A stretch of 64,000 nucleotides of DNA, from assembly GCA_913020115.1 (NCBI GenBank), contig CAJWBQ010000001.1:186001-250000 (forward strand), in the 5' to 3' direction. Positions 19,054-27,725 of this stretch are shown one piece after another. The position numbers and the translations under genes were made by a program. The notes beneath the pieces are model-generated. The model saw nothing but the letters and a program-made list of their open reading frames with translations, did not search any database and was not told where the DNA came from. Positions within the stretch are counted from its first letter, which is position 1. Every line of letters begins with the position of its first letter. This DNA comes from an uncultured Cellvibrionales bacterium (GTDB lineage: Bacteria > Pseudomonadota > Gammaproteobacteria > Pseudomonadales > Cellvibrionaceae).

Positions 19054-19713
19054 ATGGACTTCATCAACACCCTATTGCGTTTCTTCCAGAATGGCGGTTC
19101 ATTTATGTACCCCATCGCGATCGTATTATTCATAGGCCTCGCCGTCGTCGTAGAGCGCTGGATATTCCTAAGCCTAGCAAAATCCGCCAATCGAAAAGCC
19201 TTCGACAAAATCTTGCCCCTACTAAAAAAGCAAGATTACAAAGGCATAATGAGCCAGGCCAAGACCAACGATGCCCCCATTGCGCGTATCATCGCCTCAG
19301 GCGTTGCGCGTATGGCCCACTCCCCACGTCGCGACGACATCGAATTGGCGATGGAAGAAGGCATACTTGAGGCAGTACCTCGCTTAGAGAAGCGAACAGC
19401 TTATCTAGCGACACTGGCCAACATTGCCACATTGCTGGGCCTGCTCGGCACCATCATTGGTCTCATTGCCGCTTTTACCGCCGTGGCCAACGCCGACCCT
19501 ACAGAAAAAGCCACACTGCTCTCGCAAAGTATCTCCGTCGCAATGAACACCACAGCCTTCGGACTTATCTCTGCCATACCCCTGCTGCTATTTCACGCCA
19601 TGCTGCAAACCAAAACCACAGAAATTATCGATAGTTTGGAAATGGCTGGGGTTAAATGTCTCAACTTGATGTCTCAGGCTACTTTTGCCAAATCGCGTTC
19701 GCAAGATAGCTAA
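19054..19713 (+). CDS. MotA/TolQ/ExbB-type proton-channel protein
   Basis: This family forms the pentameric inner-membrane channel that, with ExbD/TolR partners, converts ion flow into work on the envelope. The 219-residue product has helices near 18-36, 114-137 and 150-175. The family signature runs through LATLANIATLLGLLGTIIGL and SISVAMNTTAFGLISAIP, with conserved polar Thr residues lining the pore. It is followed by two ExbD genes and an AgmX/TonB-like gene, the order expected of an Agl-type motor rather than of tolQRAB, since tolA, tolB and pal are absent. Confidence 0.93.
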   Translation: MDFINTLLRFFQNGGSFMYPIAIVLFIGLAVVVERWIFLSLAKSANRKAFDKILPLLKKQDYKGIMSQAKTNDAPIARIIASGVARMAHSPRRDDIELAMEEGILEAVPRLEKRTAYLATLANIATLLGLLGTIIGLIAAFTAVANADPTEKATLLSQSISVAMNTTAFGLISAIPLLLFHAMLQTKTTEIIDSLEMAGVKCLNLMSQATFAKSRSQDS

Positions 19714-19731
19714 GGTCGAGCTGCTGCCATA

Positions 19732-20298
19732 ATGAAAATTCGTCGTCCCCGAAATCAAGAGGCCGAACTGGATATCACCTCGTTTATGAACTTGATGATA
19801 ATCTTGGTGCCGGTGTTGTTGATGAGCATGGTGTTCTCACATATCACCGTGCTCGATATAAAGTTGCCTGACCTCGCATCTGGTGATCCGTTAAACAAAC
19901 CCGAAAAACAGGCTTTGGAATTGGTGGTTCGCAAAGATTACATTGACGTAAATTATCCAGCTGGAATTCGTTTGAAACGAATTCCTACACTTGTGAATCT
20001 TGAAAAAGATAGTGAGGACGATGTCGCGAGTAGCAGTGACTCACTCAAACATCACGATATGAAAATGCTCTCTTTAGTCTTGCAAGAGGTAAAGCGCGGC
20101 CTAAAGGAAAAGGGTATCGAAAAACGAGATATTCTAGTGTTATTAGAACCAGCGACAGACTATCAGGCCATTGTTTCTGTGATGGATACTGTGCGTTCAT
20201 TTAAAGCGCTTGTGGTGACTGACGTGGTAGATGCGGAACTTTTTCCGGTGATATCTATGGGTGATGCACCCATTTCAGTGGCGGAGGTGCCTGAATGA
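19732..20298 (+). CDS. ExbD/TolR-type protein 1, with Asn at the usual ion-carrying Asp
   Basis: ExbD/TolR proteins sit inside the ExbB/TolQ pentamer and normally carry one essential Asp in the single membrane helix. Here the helix reads DITSFMNLMIILVPVLLMS, so Asn20 occupies the Asp position. The protein is 188 residues, longer than ExbD (about 140), with an extended periplasmic domain from residue 45 (LDIKLPDLASG). Its stop overlaps the next exbD gene in ATGA. A loss-of-function copy or a structural subunit paired with the second ExbD are both possible. Confidence 0.9.
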   Translation: MKIRRPRNQEAELDITSFMNLMIILVPVLLMSMVFSHITVLDIKLPDLASGDPLNKPEKQALELVVRKDYIDVNYPAGIRLKRIPTLVNLEKDSEDDVASSSDSLKHHDMKMLSLVLQEVKRGLKEKGIEKRDILVLLEPATDYQAIVSVMDTVRSFKALVVTDVVDAELFPVISMGDAPISVAEVPE

Positions 20299-20834
20299 AA
20301 CAGTCAATGCGCGCACGCCGATTGCTTAAAAATAATAAGCGACTAAAGCTACAGAGCAAGCTTAACCTCGTATCATTGATGGATATTTTTACGATTCTGG
20401 TGTTCTTTTTGCTGTTGAACTCATCCGATGTTGAAGTGCTGCAAACCGACAAAAGTATAAAGCTACCCGAGTCAGTGTCGGAAAAGATTCCCTCCACTAC
20501 TTTGGTTGTACGTGTTAACAGTGACAGCGTTATAGTGGGTAACCAAACGGTTGCACCTGTAGCTGAAATTCTACAAAGCGACGAACCTTTGATTGCGGCG
20601 CTGAGAAAAGAATTGAGTTACCAGGCATCCAAAGCTAAAGAATTGTCTGAAGATCAAAAGTTGGCGGGTAGGGCCGTAACGATCTTAGGTGATCACGCAA
20701 TTCCTTATCAGCTCTTGAAAAAAATTATGGCGACTTGTGCCGCATCTGATTATCGAAACATTTCCCTAGCGGTCAGTAAAGTACCTTCAAAGGATGAACT
20801 AGTAAGTTCCGGTGGCAGCGGGGTGGAAAGCTAG
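20295..20834 (+). CDS. ExbD/TolR-type protein 2, conserved Asp present
   Basis: A 179-residue second ExbD/TolR protein with a basic N-terminus (residues 1-22) and helix LNLVSLMDIFTILVFFLLL, in which Asp30 is at the expected ion-carrying site. The periplasmic domain includes DKSIKLPESVSEKIPSTTLV. It overlaps the first ExbD gene by 4 bp, which favours equimolar production of the pair. Confidence 0.92.
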   Translation: MKQSMRARRLLKNNKRLKLQSKLNLVSLMDIFTILVFFLLLNSSDVEVLQTDKSIKLPESVSEKIPSTTLVVRVNSDSVIVGNQTVAPVAEILQSDEPLIAALRKELSYQASKAKELSEDQKLAGRAVTILGDHAIPYQLLKKIMATCAASDYRNISLAVSKVPSKDELVSSGGSGVES

Positions 20835-20835
20835 A

Positions 20836-21789
20836 GTGTCTACTATCTCTGCGCCCAATCTACTGCTGCCTTGGTCGTCAAGTCGAGACGAAGATGCTGC
20901 TTTTAAGCGTATCGTATCGATTGCTATGGCAATTGTGCTATTGCTGGGTATCGTTATTTCTTTTGTCCCAGTACCAGAAATCAGTCGCGAGGAAAAAGAA
21001 GCGATTCCTCCTGAATTGGCGAAAATAATTTTAGAAAAGAAAGAGCTGCCAAAGCCAAAACCTAAGCCGAAACCCAAGCCTAAAGTTATTGAGAAGAAAA
21101 AGCCAAAGCCGAAAAAACCGGAACCCAAAAAAGATCCACCCAAGAAAATTGAGCCGGTAATACCAAAAGTATCCGCAATTGATAAAGCCCGCAATGATGC
21201 CGCGGTAAGTGGATTGTTGCAGTTCCAAGATGACCTGCAGGACATGCGAGAGAGCTTGGACGCGTCAAAAATTGCCAGTGCCGATATTAGCCGTGGCGAA
21301 GCAAAAGCAAAACAATTAGATCGTTCCATTATTAGCAGTCAGGCGAAAGCGACCAGTGGTGGCATCAATACCGCTAAGTTGAGCCGCGACACTGGTGGCG
21401 TGGCCCTGTCAGGTCGAGAAACCACGCGAGTAGAAAGCAAGCTGAAAGACGCATCTGCCATTGGTACACGGGCAATAAAAGACAATCAGCGTGAAACATC
21501 GGCGCGCAGCGAAGAAGATATTCGCAAAACAATGGATAAGAACAAGGGCGCAATTTTTGCTATCTACAATCGCGCTTTAAGGGCCAATCCCGCATTAGAG
21601 GGAAAGGTGACGGTTAAGTTGGTGATTGAGCCGAATGGTAGCGTATCTTCAATTGCCTTGGTATTGAGCGAGCTCGATGACAAAGCTCTAGAGAGAAAGC
21701 TATTGGGCCGTATTCGTCTGATACGTTTCCCCGCGCAAGATGTTCTGCGGACTACCTTGAATTATTCTTTTGATTTTCTTCCTTACTAG
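20836..21789 (+). CDS. TonB-like protein with AgmX/PglI-type C-terminal domain
   Basis: GTG at 20836 lies 1 base after the ExbD stop, with GGAAAG about 7 bases upstream. The 317-residue product has one membrane helix near 25-44. A Pro/Lys region follows near 65-105 (a run of PKPKPKPK then KKKPKPKKPEPKK), typical of TonB-like periplasm-spanning linkers. A helical/disordered middle leads to a C-terminal domain from about 235 (FAIYNRALRANPALEGKVTV). That domain matches the AgmX/PglI type of TonB-C domain known from gliding proteins. It probably transmits motor force to the TPR lipoproteins. Confidence 0.88.
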   Translation: MSTISAPNLLLPWSSSRDEDAAFKRIVSIAMAIVLLLGIVISFVPVPEISREEKEAIPPELAKIILEKKELPKPKPKPKPKPKVIEKKKPKPKKPEPKKDPPKKIEPVIPKVSAIDKARNDAAVSGLLQFQDDLQDMRESLDASKIASADISRGEAKAKQLDRSIISSQAKATSGGINTAKLSRDTGGVALSGRETTRVESKLKDASAIGTRAIKDNQRETSARSEEDIRKTMDKNKGAIFAIYNRALRANPALEGKVTVKLVIEPNGSVSSIALVLSELDDKALERKLLGRIRLIRFPAQDVLRTTLNYSFDFLPY

Positions 21790-21818
21790 TAGGCACGAAT
21801 GAATAAGTGCCTACTAGT
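21785..21818. terminator. Palindrome between convergent genes
   Basis: A perfect 12-base inverted repeat (ACTAGTAGGCAC and its complement, 10-base loop) covers the stop of the AgmX-type gene and lies before the 3' end of dxs. No strong T-run follows, so termination efficiency is uncertain; position between convergent genes supports a bidirectional terminator. Confidence 0.55.
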
Positions 21819-21835
21819 TCTCGTGCCGACTTAGT

Positions 21836-23746
21836 TTAAAGCACGGCTCGCGCAGCACCCTCATCCAGCAATACTAAGCGATGATTTATGCTGGCCTCAA
21901 TACTTGCTTGGTCCAAACCCGCTTCGGCAAGCATGCTACCGTGAGTGCCGTGATCAATGAAAGTGTCGGGCAAACCAAGCATTAGGACAGGCATAACTAT
22001 ACCCGCCTGTGCCATATATTCGCTCACGGCAGCACCGGCACCGCCCTGAATAGCATTTTCTTCTATGGTCACAATAAGATCGTGCTGACTGGCCATCGAT
22101 GCGATTAGTGCTTCATCTATTGGCTTAACAAAGCGCATGTCACAGACAGTGGCGTTCAAGTTTTCAGCGGCTTTCATGGCGGCACCTAGCAAAGTACCAA
22201 AAGCCAAAATGGCCACGCGTTTGCCTTCACGCTTCACCAAGCCCTTACCGATTGGCAAAGTACTCATATTTTGTTCGATAGGGGTGCCAGGACCTGTGCC
22301 GCGTGGGTAACGTACGGCGGCTGGGCCGGGATGTTGATAGGCTGTAAATAGCAGCTGCCGGCATTCATTTTCATCACTTGGCGCTGCAATAATTAAATTG
22401 GGCACGCAGCGTAGATAGGTTAAATCGAAGCTGCCTGCGTGAGTGGGGCCGTCTTCGCCCACAAGACCAGCGCGGTCTATACCAAAGGTTACGTCTAAAT
22501 TTTGTATGGCCACATCGTGAATTAATTGGTCGTAGGCGCGCTGCAAAAAAGTTGAGTAGATGGCCACAACGGGCTTCAAGCCTTCGCAGGCCATTCCGGC
22601 CGCGACAGTGACTGAGTGCTGTTCTGCAATAGCCACATCGAAAAATCGCTCGGGATACTGCTCGGCAAATTCTACCATTCCCGAGCCTTCACACATGGCG
22701 GGGGTGATGGCGACTAATTTGCTGTCTAAGGCCGCCATGTCGCAGAGCCAATCGCCAAATATTTTTTGAAATTTGGGTTTTTGTGGCGGCTTAGGAGCAC
22801 TGGTCGCAGAGTTTTCAGGTTCAAGTTTATTCAGTGCGTGATAACCAATAGGGTCTTCTTCTGCAGGGCCAAAGCCTTTGCCTTTCTGAGTAATTATGTG
22901 CAGCAGTTTTGGCCCTTTGATGTCTCTCAAGTTGCCCAGGTCGTGCACCAGCCGTTCTATGTCATGGCCATCGATAGGGCCAATGTAATAAAAGCCCAAC
23001 TCTTCAAATAGAGTGCCCGGGGACACCATACCTTTCATGTGTTCTTCAGTCTTTTGCGCAAGTTCCCAGGCTTGGGGAATTTTTGACAGTACGCGCTTAC
23101 TGCCTTCTCGCAAGTTGGTATAAAACTTACTGGCCCATATCTTCGAAAAGTAGTTGGACAAACCGCCTACGTTGCGACCAATCGACATGTTGTTGTCATT
23201 GAGAATCACCAGCATGTCACTTTCTGTGTGCGCGCCGTGGTTGAGTGCCTCAAAGGCCATGCCCGCGGTCATCGCGCCGTCGCCAATTACGGCAACGGTT
23301 TTTTGGTCAAGACCTAGTTTTTCGGCACCAATGGCCATGCCTAAGGCCGCACTAATTGAAGTGCTTGAATGGCCTACACCAAAGGTGTCGTATTCGCTTT
23401 CGCTGCGCTTAGGGAAGCCTGCCAACCCCTCCGCTTGACGCATGCTTAACATCTGTTCGCGGCGGCCCGTTAAAATTTTATGAGGGTAGGTTTGGTGACC
23501 AACGTCCCAGACCAGCTTATCAACTGGAGTGTTATAGGTGTAATGCAGGGCAATAGTCAGCTCTAATACGCCCAGCCCTGCGCCAAAGTGGCCGCCTGTT
23601 TGGCCCACGGTATATAGCATGTATTGACGCAGTTCTTGCGCAAGCTGCGGCAGCTGCTCGGCGTCGAGTTTGCGAAGGTCTGCTGGACAGTCAATGGTGT
23701 CGAGTAGAGGAACGTTAGGGCGTTGGCGGGGTATTTCGTTAAACAT
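21836..23746 (-). CDS. dxs: 1-deoxy-D-xylulose-5-phosphate synthase
   Basis: Dxs condenses pyruvate and glyceraldehyde 3-phosphate to DXP using thiamine diphosphate, the entry step of the MEP isoprenoid pathway. The 636-residue length is standard. The TPP-binding motif [17 protein letters not shown] lies near 155-171, and [15 protein letters not shown] supplies the substrate His. [14 protein letters not shown] holds the catalytic Glu, and [15 protein letters not shown] is in the transketolase-like middle domain. It follows ispA on the same strand, forming an isoprenoid operon with xseB. Confidence 0.98.
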   Translation of the reverse strand: MFNEIPRQRPNVPLLDTIDCPADLRKLDAEQLPQLAQELRQYMLYTVGQTGGHFGAGLGVLELTIALHYTYNTPVDKLVWDVGHQTYPHKILTGRREQMLSMRQAEGLAGFPKRSESEYDTFGVGHSSTSISAALGMAIGAEKLGLDQKTVAVIGDGAMTAGMAFEALNHGAHTESDMLVILNDNNMSIGRNVGGLSNYFSKIWASKFYTNLREGSKRVLSKIPQAWELAQKTEEHMKGMVSPGTLFEELGFYYIGPIDGHDIERLVHDLGNLRDIKGPKLLHIITQKGKGFGPAEEDPIGYHALNKLEPENSATSAPKPPQKPKFQKIFGDWLCDMAALDSKLVAITPAMCEGSGMVEFAEQYPERFFDVAIAEQHSVTVAAGMACEGLKPVVAIYSTFLQRAYDQLIHDVAIQNLDVTFGIDRAGLVGEDGPTHAGSFDLTYLRCVPNLIIAAPSDENECRQLLFTAYQHPGPAAVRYPRGTGPGTPIEQNMSTLPIGKGLVKREGKRVAILAFGTLLGAAMKAAENLNATVCDMRFVKPIDEALIASMASQHDLIVTIEENAIQGGAGAAVSEYMAQAGIVMPVLMLGLPDTFIDHGTHGSMLAEAGLDQASIEASINHRLVLLDEGAARAVL

Positions 23747-23849
23747 GCAAGAGGGCTGCGTTGGCTGATTATTGTATGTTGGGCGAGCGGCCTATTGTAG
23801 GGCTCTGTCGCTCGCTTGCCTAGTAGTACTTCTCGAGCCGGGGCAGACT

Positions 23850-24755
23850 TTAATGGCCGCGTTGAACGATGTAGGCCGACAATGAGCGTAGATGGTCGGC
23901 ACGTGCGTCAAATGTGCTCAATGCTTCGAGTGCTTTTTGATGTAGATTGTCAGCTTTTTCCTGTGCGGCTTCAAGCCCCAGCAGCGAAACATAGGTGGGT
24001 TTGTTGCTATTTTGATCGGAGCCCTGCGGTTTGCCGAGCGTGGCGGTATCGGCCACTACATCCAGAATGTCGTCCTGTACTTGGAACGCTAAACCGATGG
24101 CGCTGGCGTAGGTGTCGAGCGCTTTGAGCTGCTCTGGGCTGGCTTGCTCGGTAGCTATTGCCCCCATTTGTACGCTGGCGCGAATCAGTGCGCCGGTCTT
24201 GTGGGCGTGCATCATCTCGAGTTCTGGTAGCGACAAGGTTTGATCGACAGCATTTAAATCAATGGATTGGCCAAGTACCATGCCTTCAGCGCCAGATGCT
24301 TTGGCTAGAGTGCTCACCAACTGCAGGCGGGTTTCGGCATTCAAGCTCTCGGCCTGGCTTATGACATCAAAGGCAAAGGTTTGCAGTGCATCGCCCGCTA
24401 GAATCGCGGTCGCTTCATCGTAGGCAATGTGGCAGGTGGCCTTGCCTCTTCTCAGGTCGTCGTCATCCATAGCAGGTAAGTCGTCGTGCACCAGGCTATA
24501 GGCGTGCACAGCTTCTAGTGCTGAGGCTACGGCATGAAGGCCATCGCCTGCCTGAGCGCTGCTCTCCCCAACGGCCAGTGCCGAGGCGTAGGCGAGTATT
24601 GGGCGCACTCGTTTACCGCCGTTGAACAGGCTGTAGCTCATAGCATCGATAAGGGTTTGACCTGCTTTGGGTGCCGTTGGCAATAAGGTATTTAAAGCCT
24701 GATCCACACTTTGACGGCACTGCTGCATGAAATGAGTAAATTCTACGCTGCTCAT
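23850..24755 (-). CDS. ispA: (2E,6E)-farnesyl diphosphate synthase
   Basis: IspA joins IPP with DMAPP/GPP to give farnesyl diphosphate. The 301-residue protein has both Asp-rich motifs: DDLPAMDDDD near 93-102 and DDILD near 232-236. GGKRVRP near 47-53 binds the diphosphate. The start is 5 bases after the xseB stop. Chain length is inferred from length and context. Confidence 0.96.
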   Translation of the reverse strand: MSSVEFTHFMQQCRQSVDQALNTLLPTAPKAGQTLIDAMSYSLFNGGKRVRPILAYASALAVGESSAQAGDGLHAVASALEAVHAYSLVHDDLPAMDDDDLRRGKATCHIAYDEATAILAGDALQTFAFDVISQAESLNAETRLQLVSTLAKASGAEGMVLGQSIDLNAVDQTLSLPELEMMHAHKTGALIRASVQMGAIATEQASPEQLKALDTYASAIGLAFQVQDDILDVVADTATLGKPQGSDQNSNKPTYVSLLGLEAAQEKADNLHQKALEALSTFDARADHLRSLSAYIVQRGH

Positions 24756-24760
24756 GAATG

Positions 24761-25006
24761 CTATTGATTTTCGTCGGTGTTATTGAAGGCTTGTACAGAG
24801 AGTTCACCCTGATTTTCAATTAGGGTTTGTACTCGCTGCTCTGCTTCACTCAGGCGGCTTTGGCAGTCGCGGGTAAGCTTCACGCCTTCTTCAAAGGCTT
24901 TGAGTGAATCTTCTAAGCTCATATCGCCTTTTTCCAGCTCATTCACTAAAGTTTCCAGTTCTCCCAAAGACTTTTCAAAATCAATGGATTGCTTTTTTGC
25001 GGCCAT
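24761..25006 (-). CDS. xseB: Exodeoxyribonuclease VII small subunit
   Basis: XseB is the small subunit of exonuclease VII, which degrades single-stranded DNA together with XseA. The 81-residue product has the family core FEKSLGELETLVNELEKGDM, SLEDSLKAFEEGVKLTRDCQ. It heads the xseB-ispA-dxs set, the common gammaproteobacterial arrangement. Confidence 0.96.
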   Translation of the reverse strand: MAAKKQSIDFEKSLGELETLVNELEKGDMSLEDSLKAFEEGVKLTRDCQSRLSEAEQRVQTLIENQGELSVQAFNNTDENQ

Positions 25007-25114
25007 AACATACCCTCTATTGACTGTGGCGCCACCCTACCGGACTCGCAAATGAAGCTCAAGCTCTATTAAATGCTATGGATCTGAGTGTATCTGCCGT
25101 TAAACTGCACAGGG

Positions 25115-25143
25115 AGTACATTTAAGAGCGCTTTCTCTATAAT
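25115..25143 (+). promoter_or_regulatory. Possible sigma-70-type promoter for pomAB
   Basis: A perfect TATAAT at 25138-25143 is preceded, 17 bases upstream, by AGTACA (half-match to TTGACA). It lies about 43 bases before the pomA GTG, in the divergent region with xseB. A flagellar sigma-28 signature was not recognised. Confidence 0.35.
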
Positions 25144-25185
25144 AAAGTAGAAGTATGAATAATCGAACCTTAAAAGGAGTAATCA

Positions 25186-25953
25186 GTGGATTTAGCAACA
25201 CTCGTTGGCATGCTTGGCGCTCTAGCGCTCATACTCGCCTCTATGTTGATGGCGGGCGAGCTGAGTATGTTTGTCAACGCGCCCTCGCTTGTGATTGTGC
25301 TAGGCGGAACTTTTTTTGCCGTGATGGCCAAGTTTGGATTAAGCCAGTTTCTGGGTGCACTCAAAGTAGCGGGCAAAAGCTTCATGTTCAAGCTCGACGA
25401 CCCCGCTGAACTGATTGACGAAATAGTGGAGCTGGCTGATGCCGCGCGCAAAGGCGGTTTACTATCTCTTGAAGGTAAAGAAGTGGGCAGCGACTTTTTG
25501 CAGAAAGGCATTCAGCTCTTGGTTGATGGTCACGATCCTGACGTGGTTAAGACATTGCTCTCCAAGGATAAGTCTTTAGCCGAAGAGCGGCACTCCGTTG
25601 GCGCTGACATCTTTGGTTCTATAGAAGTCATGGCACCAGCCATGGGTATGATCGGCACCCTGGTGGGTTTGGTGGCGATGTTGGCCAACATGGATGATCC
25701 CAAGTCGATTGGTCCTGCGATGGCGGTAGCTCTGCTTACCACCCTGTACGGCGCTGTGATTGCCAACGCAATAGCAGGCCCCATGGCCTCAAAATTAAAA
25801 CTCAGGGCGGCGGAAGAGGCCAACGTTAAAAATTTGGTGATTGATGCGCTGCTGGCCATTCAAGGAGGTCAGAACCCAAGGGTTATTGACTCTATGCTGC
25901 GAACTTACCTACCGGAAGGTAAGCGTGATGTTGCCGAAGCCGCCGACGCATAG
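25186..25953 (+). CDS. pomA: Flagellar stator protein MotA/PomA
   Basis: PomA/MotA forms the ion channel and torque-generating part of the flagellar stator with PomB. GTG start with AAAGGAGT 5 bases upstream. The 255-residue product has four membrane helices (about 1-25, 30-50, 145-170, 178-203). Signatures include VMAPAMGMIGTLVGLVAMLA and LTTLYGAVIANAIAGPMA, as in PomA of sodium-driven motors. The length (about 255) also favours PomA over the longer enterobacterial MotA. Ion type is inferred, not proven. Confidence 0.93.
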   Translation: MDLATLVGMLGALALILASMLMAGELSMFVNAPSLVIVLGGTFFAVMAKFGLSQFLGALKVAGKSFMFKLDDPAELIDEIVELADAARKGGLLSLEGKEVGSDFLQKGIQLLVDGHDPDVVKTLLSKDKSLAEERHSVGADIFGSIEVMAPAMGMIGTLVGLVAMLANMDDPKSIGPAMAVALLTTLYGAVIANAIAGPMASKLKLRAAEEANVKNLVIDALLAIQGGQNPRVIDSMLRTYLPEGKRDVAEAADA

Positions 25954-25961
25954 GGCTGATC

Positions 25962-26954
25962 ATGAGTGATGAAGACGAAGAAAAAAAATGCGAATGCGAA
26001 GAAGGTTTACCACCGTGGCTTGCCACCTTTGCTGATTTAATGTCTCTATTGATGTGCTTTTTTGTTCTGCTGCTGTCGTTCTCTGAAATGGACGCGATGA
26101 AGTTCAAGCGCCTAGCGGGTTCTATGGCGCAGGCCTTTGGTGTGCAAAATAAGTTGAACGTTACCGATGTGCCAAAAGGCACGAGTATTATTGCCCAGGA
26201 ATTTAGCCCGGGTACTCCCGATCCAACACCCATTAACGAGATCTGGCAGAAAACGCAAAATATCACGGAGATGAGCTTAGAGAGCGAGTGCGCCGAAGAG
26301 TACGATGTCGAACAGGGTATCGAGGATACCGAAGCTGGCGTTGAGGTTAAGGCGAAAATAAAAGAAAAACTTGAGCAGCTTCTAGAGCAAACTCAGTCAG
26401 ACGCATACGAGATTGCCGAGGCACTCAGCGAACAAATTTCCGCCGGAGAGATTGACGTAATAGCCAAGGGCCGAGAGATTATAATTCGTATTCGTGAAAA
26501 AGGCTCATTTAAGTCAGCGTCTTCTGAATTGGCTGATGAATTCTACGATGTATTGGAAGAAGTTCGCGCCGTGCTTGCGGTGAAAATTGGTAAGGTGCAA
26601 GTTCAAGGTCACACGGACAATATTCCCATTAGCACCTCTCGCTATCGTTCTAACTGGGAGCTGTCTTCGAGTCGCGCTGTGTCGGTAGCGCACGAGTTAA
26701 TGAGGGGCGATGAAATCAATGATCGCCGTTTCGAAATCGCAGGGTTTTCCGATACTAAACCTTTGGTGGCAAACGATAACCGCGAGAATCGTGCCCGTAA
26801 TCGTCGAGTAGAAATTGTCATTCGCCAAGGTTTAGATAATGAGTTAAGCGACTCGGATATTGATTTGTTGCAAGACCAGGGGCAAGACATTTTGCGTGAG
26901 TTGGATTTAGATCCCGAATATTTATTTAACTTGAATCCGGATGAAATTTTTTAA
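25962..26954 (+). CDS. pomB: Flagellar stator protein MotB/PomB with OmpA domain
   Basis: PomB/MotB anchors the stator to peptidoglycan and carries the ion-binding Asp. The N-terminus LPPWLATFADLMSLLMCFFV has this Asp in the single membrane helix. A long acidic linker (about 80-155) precedes a C-terminal OmpA-like domain with VQGHTDNIPIS and SSRAVSVAHELM and NRRVEIVI. 330 residues. It starts 8 bases after pomA and overlaps the PilZ gene by one base. Confidence 0.94.
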   Translation: MSDEDEEKKCECEEGLPPWLATFADLMSLLMCFFVLLLSFSEMDAMKFKRLAGSMAQAFGVQNKLNVTDVPKGTSIIAQEFSPGTPDPTPINEIWQKTQNITEMSLESECAEEYDVEQGIEDTEAGVEVKAKIKEKLEQLLEQTQSDAYEIAEALSEQISAGEIDVIAKGREIIIRIREKGSFKSASSELADEFYDVLEEVRAVLAVKIGKVQVQGHTDNIPISTSRYRSNWELSSSRAVSVAHELMRGDEINDRRFEIAGFSDTKPLVANDNRENRARNRRVEIVIRQGLDNELSDSDIDLLQDQGQDILRELDLDPEYLFNLNPDEIF

Positions 26955-27514
26955 TGACTAGTGTTGAAGAGCGGCGACGTTTTTTTCGTATCACCGATAC
27001 CTTGGGTGTGGCGTGGCGTACATTGACAGAAGAGGAACTGGCCGATAGCGATACTTTCCTAAATCGGCCCGTTGATGTTTATAGCATGCTCGGCAGCTTA
27101 GAAAATAAAATCGCGCACAAAATGGGTCAGTTTAGGATAAAGGATCCGCAGATGGCCGAGCTAATTGATCTCTTGAATCAAAAGCTCAATTGCATTACTA
27201 ACCAAATGGAAGCGGAAAGTGTGCTGGTGCAGAAATTGGCGCATCGTATGCAGGAAGTCAACATCAGTGCTTGTGGTGTAGGTTTTTTGCTGGATGAGCA
27301 ACTTGCTATCGGTCAAACACTGCTCCTAGATTTAGCATTGCGGCCATCTAATGTACATGTCACTTGCTATGGAAAAGTGGTTGGGTGTGAGGCGGCCAGT
27401 GAGGGCGAAGGCTTTTATGTTCGTCTTGATTTTTGCGACCTCGATGAAGCTGACCAAGAGATGTTAATTCAGCATATTGTTAAGCGCCAGGTTAGTTTAA
27501 ACCGTACGGTTTAG
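26954..27514 (+). CDS. PilZ domain protein coupled to the stator genes
   Basis: PilZ domains bind c-di-GMP. The N-terminal EERRRFFRI matches the RxxxR part of a PilZ-like motif. The C-terminal half (NISACGVGFLL near 97-107) fits the N/DxSxxG element, and the tail has the beta-strand pattern of the fold. 186 residues. It shares one base with the pomB stop, so it is translationally coupled to the stator; a role in c-di-GMP control of stator activity is inferred. Confidence 0.8.
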   Translation: MTSVEERRRFFRITDTLGVAWRTLTEEELADSDTFLNRPVDVYSMLGSLENKIAHKMGQFRIKDPQMAELIDLLNQKLNCITNQMEAESVLVQKLAHRMQEVNISACGVGFLLDEQLAIGQTLLLDLALRPSNVHVTCYGKVVGCEAASEGEGFYVRLDFCDLDEADQEMLIQHIVKRQVSLNRTV

Positions 27515-27725
27515 AGTGCCTGAGGCCAGTTTTCACTTGTTGCCCTCGCGTGAATAAGCACGGCTGGTGGGCATCACAAGACTATTGAACGGCGAATACA
27601 TTGCGTTGCACTTGTGTCTATCAGAGCCCCGCGCGATGTCAGGCGTTGACTCTAAGGGTTTAGTCCGTAAACTGAGTACCATTACATAACTTTCAAATAC
27701 TATTGTGTCAGCAATGGAGAAAGGA

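Noticed and set aside
18728..19208. Minus-strand open frames with GAWCLVLGAWCLVL-type repeats
   Set aside because: They are translations of the heptamer array and the inverted-repeat element, overlap the ExbB gene, and have no ribosome site.
20799..21329. Minus-strand 176-residue frame opposite the AgmX-type gene
   Set aside because: It is the antisense of the Lys/Pro-rich linker, giving Gly/Phe-rich sequence; the sense gene has strong family evidence.
19054..21789. Interpretation of the ExbB/ExbD genes as tolQ-tolR-tolA
   Set aside because: tolB, pal and ybgC are absent, two ExbDs are present, and the TonB-like protein has an AgmX-type rather than TolA-type end.
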